Shown here one piece after another: positions 59,503 to 64,000 of a DNA stretch of 64,000 bases; the first letter of the stretch is position 1, and each line of letters begins with the position of its first letter. Source of the stretch: Bdellovibrio sp. (GTDB lineage Bacteria > Myxococcota > SpSt-1050); NCBI GenBank assembly GCA_020725805.1, contig DYEF01000023.1, forward strand, positions 1-64,000, read 5' to 3'. Both the position numbers and the translations under genes were made by a program. The notes under the pieces were generated by a model. The model ran no database searches and had not been told where the DNA came from. It saw only the letters and a list, made by a program, of their open reading frames with translations.

Positions 59503-62160
59503 ATGCTTATTCACGAACCTTACAAGATCAAATCAGTCAGAAATATTCCATTCACCACCTATAATGAGAGAAAGAGAATCCTGAGAGAGCATTTTTACAA
59601 TACAACGTTAATTCCCGCCGATAAAGTAACATTCGATATGGCCACACAGGGAACATCTGCAATGTCTCAGGAACAGGTAGCCGCACTCTTTGTTGGAGAT
59701 GAGGCCTATGCAGGGGCTGTAAATTTCTATCATCTGGAGAATGCAGTAAGAGATGTCTTCGGACTTAAAAACATATGCCCCACACACAACAGATTCGGTA
59801 ACATTAAGCTGCTGACCTCGATCATGGTCAAAAGCGGAAAATCGGCCTTCTCGAACATAAGACAGCCAAAGGAAATAGTCGAATACTACAAGGGCCGCTT
59901 CGTCCAGATATCCTCAAGGGAGGAGAACGGTTTCTCTATACTGGATGTGTCAGAGGTCAAAAAAGCAAAGAAAGACGAGACCGCCTACATATTCATAGAC
60001 CTGAGAAGCGATGAGGGGAGACCGGTCTGCCCGTCCTGCCTTAATGAGATTGCACATTTTTCGAAAGACTCGGGTATCCCGCTGATTATCGACTGTTCGA
60101 ACATCGTCCTCTGGGCAAACAGGGTAAAGAATGTCGCAAAAGACTATTCATCGAAGAGAATCTCCGAAATTATTAAGGAGGTCTCCGCTCTCGCAACAAC
60201 TGTGGCATTCGACGCCGGACAGGATGCGATGAGTAATGTCGGAGGATTTCTTGCAACAAACGACCCGAAGCATCACGAGGCCCATCAGAACGAAGTCGTA
60301 ATATATGAGGGGCTGCACACCTACGGAGGTATGGCCGGAAGGACAATGGAAGTAGTCGCTGTCGGGCTGAGGGATATGACCGATGAAAACAATGCAGTTT
60401 GGTACCAGCAGCAGATCGACCTCTTATCGGAAATTCTCTCCAAAGAGAGAGTACCTCACTATAAGGGACTGGACGGCGTATACCTCTGTGCGGACAAGTT
60501 CCTCAGCCACCTCAGGGAGAACAGGACCCACACACTGGCAACTGCAATCTATCTGAAATCCGGGGTAAGGGCATATCTTGGAGGCAGATATATACCGTCC
60601 GAGATTCTGCCCGTTCAGATTCCGAGAAGGGCACTTTTAAACAGACAGGTCGTTCAGATCGCAGAGGCAATATGCGAACTCTTCAGAGAGGCCGCTCAGA
60701 TACCGGCGCTCGTTCTGACCAACAGACCCGAATATCACAACGAGGCTGTATTCGACTGGCTCATACCGGTTATCAGGCCTTACGAATTCGAATGCGAACC
60801 TTATACGGTCCACGCAATCGAGAAGATTGCAATGAAGAGCGTGGAGGAGAGACGAAAGGCGGCAGAAGAGGCAGGTTACAATACATTTCTCCTTAAAATG
60901 GAGGATGTGACAATCGACCTGCTCACAGACTCCGGAACGGCAGCTATGAGTGTAGAGCAGTGGAAGGCTTACCTCGGCGCCATAGAGACACCAAACACAT
61001 CTGATGCCTATATCGACCTTGTCAGAACCGCACAGAAGGTATACGGTTACAAACATATTATCCTTACCCATCAGGGCAGAGCAGCAGAACACATAATGTC
61101 CCAGATGTTTATCAGACCGGGTGACTACGTGCCCGGCAATATGTACTTCACGACCACCAAGCAGCATCAGGAGATGGCAGGCGGAATTTTCGTGGACGTA
61201 ATCGTCGATGAGGCAAACGATACAGACTCAGACTTCGAATGGAAGGGAAATGTGGACCTGAAAAAACTCTCGGACCTCTACGATAAGGCAAAATCCGAAG
61301 GCAAAAAGCTTGCATACATCTCATTCGAATTCAATGTAAATCTTGCAGGCGGACAACCGGTCTCGATGGACAATATGAAGGAGGTCTATGAATTCTGCAA
61401 ACCGAGAGGAATCCCGGTATTCTTCGATGCGACGAGATGCTCTGAAAATGCGATATTCATCAAGCAGAGGGACCCGAGATACAGGGATGCAAGCATCGGG
61501 GATATACTTCTCGAGATGTTCAGTTACGGCGACGGTGCCACCATTTCAGCCAAAAAGGATATGCTCACAAACCTCTCGGGAGCACTCCTCTTCAGGGATA
61601 ACGAAGAGTGGTACAGAGAGGCTCTCAGGATGCTGCAGATATTCGAAGGAGGTCATTCAAGCGGCGGTACATCTGCAGGAGATATGGCAACACACGCACA
61701 GGGATTGAGAGAGATGGTCGATGAAAGATATCTCAAGGCAAGGGTCGAACAGGCGAGATATCTGGGCAAACTCCTGATCGATGCGGGTATTCCGATTGTA
61801 ATGCCTCCGGGAGGCCATGCGGTATTCCTCGATGCGAAGAAATTCCTCCCTCACCTCGACCAGGACCAGTTTCCGGCACAGACGCTCGCGGCACACATAT
61901 TTATCGAGACCGGAGTCCGGGCAATGGAGAGGGGAAACGTAAGCAAGGGAAGGGACCCGAAGACGGGAAAGAATTACAGACCCAAACTCGAGCTCGTTAG
62001 ACTTACAATACCCAGAAGGGTATACTCACTCGACCATATGAAGGCTGTTGCAGAGGGAATCATCAGACTATACAGGAAGCGCGATTCCATAAGGGGACTC
62101 GAATTTACATACGAACCGAAGGCACTCAGATTCTTCCAGTCCAGATTCAGACTCATTTGA
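59503..62160 (+). CDS. Tandem tyrosine phenol-lyase-like protein with degenerate N-terminal copy
   Basis: 885 residues; single-domain family members have about 450-475. The C-terminal unit (about 425-885) is a full PLP beta-lyase: DLLTDSGTAAMS, THQGRAAEHI, GGQPVSMDNM, Schiff-base lysine K685 in SAKKD, with T550 (MYFTTT) and R810 (AMERGN), the residues typical of tyrosine phenol-lyase (Thr124 and Arg381). It would split tyrosine into phenol, pyruvate and ammonia. The N-terminal unit (1 to about 410) aligns over the same landmarks: EPYKIKSVRNI, FVGDEAYAGAVNFY, LHTYGGMAGRTMEVVAVGL. But DSGT is TQGT, THQGR is THNRF, and the lysine site reads AGQDAMSNVGG, with Gln240 at the Schiff-base position. 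It should be inactive and may regulate, stabilise or pair with the other half. Confidence 0.9.
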   Translation: MLIHEPYKIKSVRNIPFTTYNERKRILREHFYNTTLIPADKVTFDMATQGTSAMSQEQVAALFVGDEAYAGAVNFYHLENAVRDVFGLKNICPTHNRFGNIKLLTSIMVKSGKSAFSNIRQPKEIVEYYKGRFVQISSREENGFSILDVSEVKKAKKDETAYIFIDLRSDEGRPVCPSCLNEIAHFSKDSGIPLIIDCSNIVLWANRVKNVAKDYSSKRISEIIKEVSALATTVAFDAGQDAMSNVGGFLATNDPKHHEAHQNEVVIYEGLHTYGGMAGRTMEVVAVGLRDMTDENNAVWYQQQIDLLSEILSKERVPHYKGLDGVYLCADKFLSHLRENRTHTLATAIYLKSGVRAYLGGRYIPSEILPVQIPRRALLNRQVVQIAEAICELFREAAQIPALVLTNRPEYHNEAVFDWLIPVIRPYEFECEPYTVHAIEKIAMKSVEERRKAAEEAGYNTFLLKMEDVTIDLLTDSGTAAMSVEQWKAYLGAIETPNTSDAYIDLVRTAQKVYGYKHIILTHQGRAAEHIMSQMFIRPGDYVPGNMYFTTTKQHQEMAGGIFVDVIVDEANDTDSDFEWKGNVDLKKLSDLYDKAKSEGKKLAYISFEFNVNLAGGQPVSMDNMKEVYEFCKPRGIPVFFDATRCSENAIFIKQRDPRYRDASIGDILLEMFSYGDGATISAKKDMLTNLSGALLFRDNEEWYREALRMLQIFEGGHSSGGTSAGDMATHAQGLREMVDERYLKARVEQARYLGKLLIDAGIPIVMPPGGHAVFLDAKKFLPHLDQDQFPAQTLAAHIFIETGVRAMERGNVSKGRDPKTGKNYRPKLELVRLTIPRRVYSLDHMKAVAEGIIRLYRKRDSIRGLEFTYEPKALRFFQSRFRLI

Positions 62161-62296
62161 GAGTCAGTCTTATTACGGATTTCTGTATATACATAGAGTT
62201 GCTTGCCGGTAAAATGCTCTGCAACAAAGTCCTTACAGGCTATTCAGCCGGTTTTCGCAAACTGTGCATTGTAAAATTCGTATACTTAATTTTTTA

Positions 62297-62324
62297 TTGA
62301 CACCGAAATGAATAATGGTAGTAT
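62297..62324 (+). promoter_or_regulatory. Candidate promoter of the HEAT-repeat lipoprotein gene
   Basis: TTGACA (62297-62302), 16 bases, then TAGTAT (62319-62324), 4/6. It leaves a leader of about 80 bases to the ATG at 62409. Confidence 0.45.
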
Positions 62325-62408
62325 TAGCCCGTTAACTTTATATTTTTTTGAGTAATGATGAGCATTTTTCTGAATTTAATTAATAATTTTATTACGAAGG
62401 GAGCAGAG

Positions 62409-64000
62409 ATGAACAAGGCAAGATTTTTTGTGCTTTTTCTGGGAATTTTTATCTTTACAGGACTTCTTGTCAGCTGTGTAAGTGACAAGGAGGCAAGCAA
62501 ATTCGTGGAGAAACTCGAGAAGAAACCGGGAGAAGGGAAACCTGCGTCATACTGGGTTAAAAAGCTGACCGATGTTCAGCTCAAACCGGATGCCGTAAAA
62601 GCACTTATGGAACTCAAGGACAAGAGCGTTATTCCGCAGCTCACGGAACTCTTCAAAAAGGACAGGTCGCTCAGAGCCGACATTGCCGAGATTCTCGGTA
62701 TGCTCGGAGAGAAGAGCACAGCCCCTGTACTTCTTGAAGGACTGGTCTTCGAGGTTTCCAACAATATTCAGGAACAGAGAGAGAATGACAGAATCAACGA
62801 GAAGATTCTCGGCGCCCTCGCTGCTATGCAGGAAGAGTCGGCAAAGCCGGCCGTAATCAAGCTTCTCTCATCCACCTCTGCACCGGTTCTCGCCGCCGCA
62901 GTCAGGGCCGAAAAGGTCTTCAAGGATAAAAACGCCGTCGACGCCCTCATTGCAATTATCAGGAATGACAATCTTTCAAAGGCTATAAGGGCCGATGCAA
63001 TTTATGTTCTGGGTGAAATCGGCGACCCGAAGGCCGTTCCTGCACTCGTCAGGGCAATGTACATCGAGAGACAGGGTACCGTTTACCCTGAGGCAAACGA
63101 GGCACTTCAGAAAATCGGCAAAGCCGCCGTTCCTGAACTCGTAAAGACATTTCTGGGTAAGAATGAAGAGGTCAGGCAGCTCGCCGAAAAATCCAACTTC
63201 GTCGTAGGTGCAATCGAGGGGAAGGCCGCAGAGACACTCGGCGACATCTGTGACCTCTCTGCAGAGGACGCACTCTTAAAGATGGTTAAATCGGACGAGG
63301 ACAATCCCATTGCCAAATCCAAGGCCGCCTTTGCGCTCGGAAGGATGCAGTCCAAGAAGGCAGCACCCGTTATGGCAAAACTTGCAGAAGATGAAGAAGA
63401 CCCCTCGGTAAGGGCCCATTACCTCCTTGCAATAAATCTCATCGGTGATACTTCCGTTATACCGTCACTCGTGAAGGGTGCAAAAAAGCCGGACCTCGAC
63501 AAGTATAAGAAGGAAGGGGCAACACAGCAGGAACTCGACATCCTCAGAAAAGGAAGGGAAGAGGTAGTAAAGACAATAGCAAGGCTCGCCACCGACAAGG
63601 ATGCAGCTCATTACGATAAGGTTATGAAGGAAGAGAAGAATCCGGAAATCAGCAAGGTAATAAAGGAATATTCCGTGATGATCGATGTCGCAAAGGAATG
63701 CAAGGGTGATTTTGCCTGTTACAAAGGAAAGCTCTCCGACACAAACAAGGTTGTAAGAGAGAAGGCCGCATATATGATCGGAAGAATAGATTCTGAAGAG
63801 GCGGTCAATACCCTGATAGACCTGCTCGGGACAGAGAAGGACAACGATGTAAAATTTGCTGTCCTGCAGGGCCTGTTCAATTTCTCGGGCAAATATTACA
63901 AGACAATGCTGCCGAAGATCGAGGCAAAGGTAGCTGAGCTCAAGGATGATATTCTCAAAAACGACCTGAACAGACTTCTGCTCAGATTAAAAAGCTTGAA
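62409..64000 (+). CDS. HEAT-repeat lipoprotein, cut by the right edge
   Basis: An open frame from an ATG with AAGGGAG upstream to the end of the window; 530 codons are seen and no stop is reached. The signal peptide (MNKARFFVLFLGIFIFTGLL) ends at the lipobox Cys in LVSC. The mature protein is made of helical repeats of about 30-35 residues of HEAT/PBS-lyase kind: AVKALMELKDKSVIPQLTEL, IRADAIYVLGEIGDPKAVPA, SKAAFALGRMQSKKAAPVMA, VREKAAYMIGRIDSEEAVNT. Such solenoids form protein-binding scaffolds; here at the membrane surface. No catalytic motif is visible. Confidence 0.85.
   Translation, partial: MNKARFFVLFLGIFIFTGLLVSCVSDKEASKFVEKLEKKPGEGKPASYWVKKLTDVQLKPDAVKALMELKDKSVIPQLTELFKKDRSLRADIAEILGMLGEKSTAPVLLEGLVFEVSNNIQEQRENDRINEKILGALAAMQEESAKPAVIKLLSSTSAPVLAAAVRAEKVFKDKNAVDALIAIIRNDNLSKAIRADAIYVLGEIGDPKAVPALVRAMYIERQGTVYPEANEALQKIGKAAVPELVKTFLGKNEEVRQLAEKSNFVVGAIEGKAAETLGDICDLSAEDALLKMVKSDEDNPIAKSKAAFALGRMQSKKAAPVMAKLAEDEEDPSVRAHYLLAINLIGDTSVIPSLVKGAKKPDLDKYKKEGATQQELDILRKGREEVVKTIARLATDKDAAHYDKVMKEEKNPEISKVIKEYSVMIDVAKECKGDFACYKGKLSDTNKVVREKAAYMIGRIDSEEAVNTLIDLLGTEKDNDVKFAVLQGLFNFSGKYYKTMLPKIEAKVAELKDDILKNDLNRLLLRLKSL

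Noticed and set aside
1-64000. CRISPR arrays, tRNA and rRNA genes
   Set aside because: I looked in all gene-free gaps and saw no regularly spaced repeats, cloverleaf-like sequence or rRNA-like sequence.

Overview
The window looks like chromosome from a Gram-negative (diderm) bacterium of deltaproteobacterial or myxobacterial type. It encodes many secreted lipoproteins with lipobox cysteines, outer-membrane barrel-like proteins, an alpha-2-macroglobulin/PBP1C pair, a type III secretion export-gate protein, two eukaryotic-type Ser/Thr kinases and a Cys-rich repeat lipoprotein with an Asp/Thr/Gly/Ser linker. Base composition is moderate, with clearly AT-richer islands. Tryptophanase, tyrosine phenol-lyase and cysteine/transsulfuration genes suggest amino-acid catabolism, perhaps anaerobic. 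I cannot name the genus from sequence alone, and I saw no tRNA, rRNA or CRISPR array.

Layout. 1-7.3 kb is an accessory segment: a single-chain type ISP restriction-modification enzyme, a DUF3644 protein, and a decayed minus-strand transposase that is only visible when frames are stitched together. 7.3-9.8 kb holds two PAP2 paralogues and a PPC/DUF296 protein. At 10-13.1 kb, on the minus strand, are a CcdA-thioredoxin fusion and a triple-repeat beta-helix lipoprotein. The promoter of the latter carries an exact TGTGA-N6-TCACA (CRP-like) site. 13.2-18.1 kb is an envelope gene run: a PKD-like lipoprotein, an outer-membrane barrel, an Ig-like lipoprotein, a zinc-finger anti-sigma-like protein, DUF3467 and an exported TldD-like peptidase. 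18.2-22.2 kb is a tightly coupled phosphosignalling operon: coiled-coil lipoprotein, zinc-ribbon FHA protein, PP2C phosphatase, and a zinc-ribbon Ser/Thr kinase with an extracytoplasmic FGE-like domain. 22.3-26.2 kb has tryptophanase, a small protein, an RluA-type pseudouridine synthase and an RlmI-like methyltransferase.

26.3-31.5 kb has an envelope protein divergent from a WD40 kinase. 31.5-39.5 kb (minus) is the pbpC/alpha-2-macroglobulin pair, which in known bacteria couples periplasmic protease trapping to peptidoglycan repair. 39.7-44.9 kb holds exported proteins of unknown role and a YHS protein. 45.0-49.8 kb (minus) is a cysteine cluster: an Rrf2/CymR-like regulator whose own promoter lies inside a near-perfect palindrome, then cysK, then an AT-rich cassette of cystathionine beta-synthase, a Cys/Met-metabolism PLP enzyme and a methyltransferase. 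50.1-56.6 kb has an isolated sctV, purB, an LptM-like lipoprotein, dapA, dapB and an EamA transporter. 56.8-59.2 kb (minus) is the Cys-rich lipoprotein. 59.5-62.2 kb encodes an 885-residue tandem tyrosine phenol-lyase-like protein, and a HEAT-repeat lipoprotein runs off the right edge.

The most unusual item is the 885-residue protein. Its C-terminal half keeps the tyrosine phenol-lyase residues, while its N-terminal half is a second lyase fold that has lost the PLP lysine. Other strong points are the overlapping promoter/operator of the cysteine cluster, the compositional mosaic inside the type ISP enzyme, and the exported TldD.
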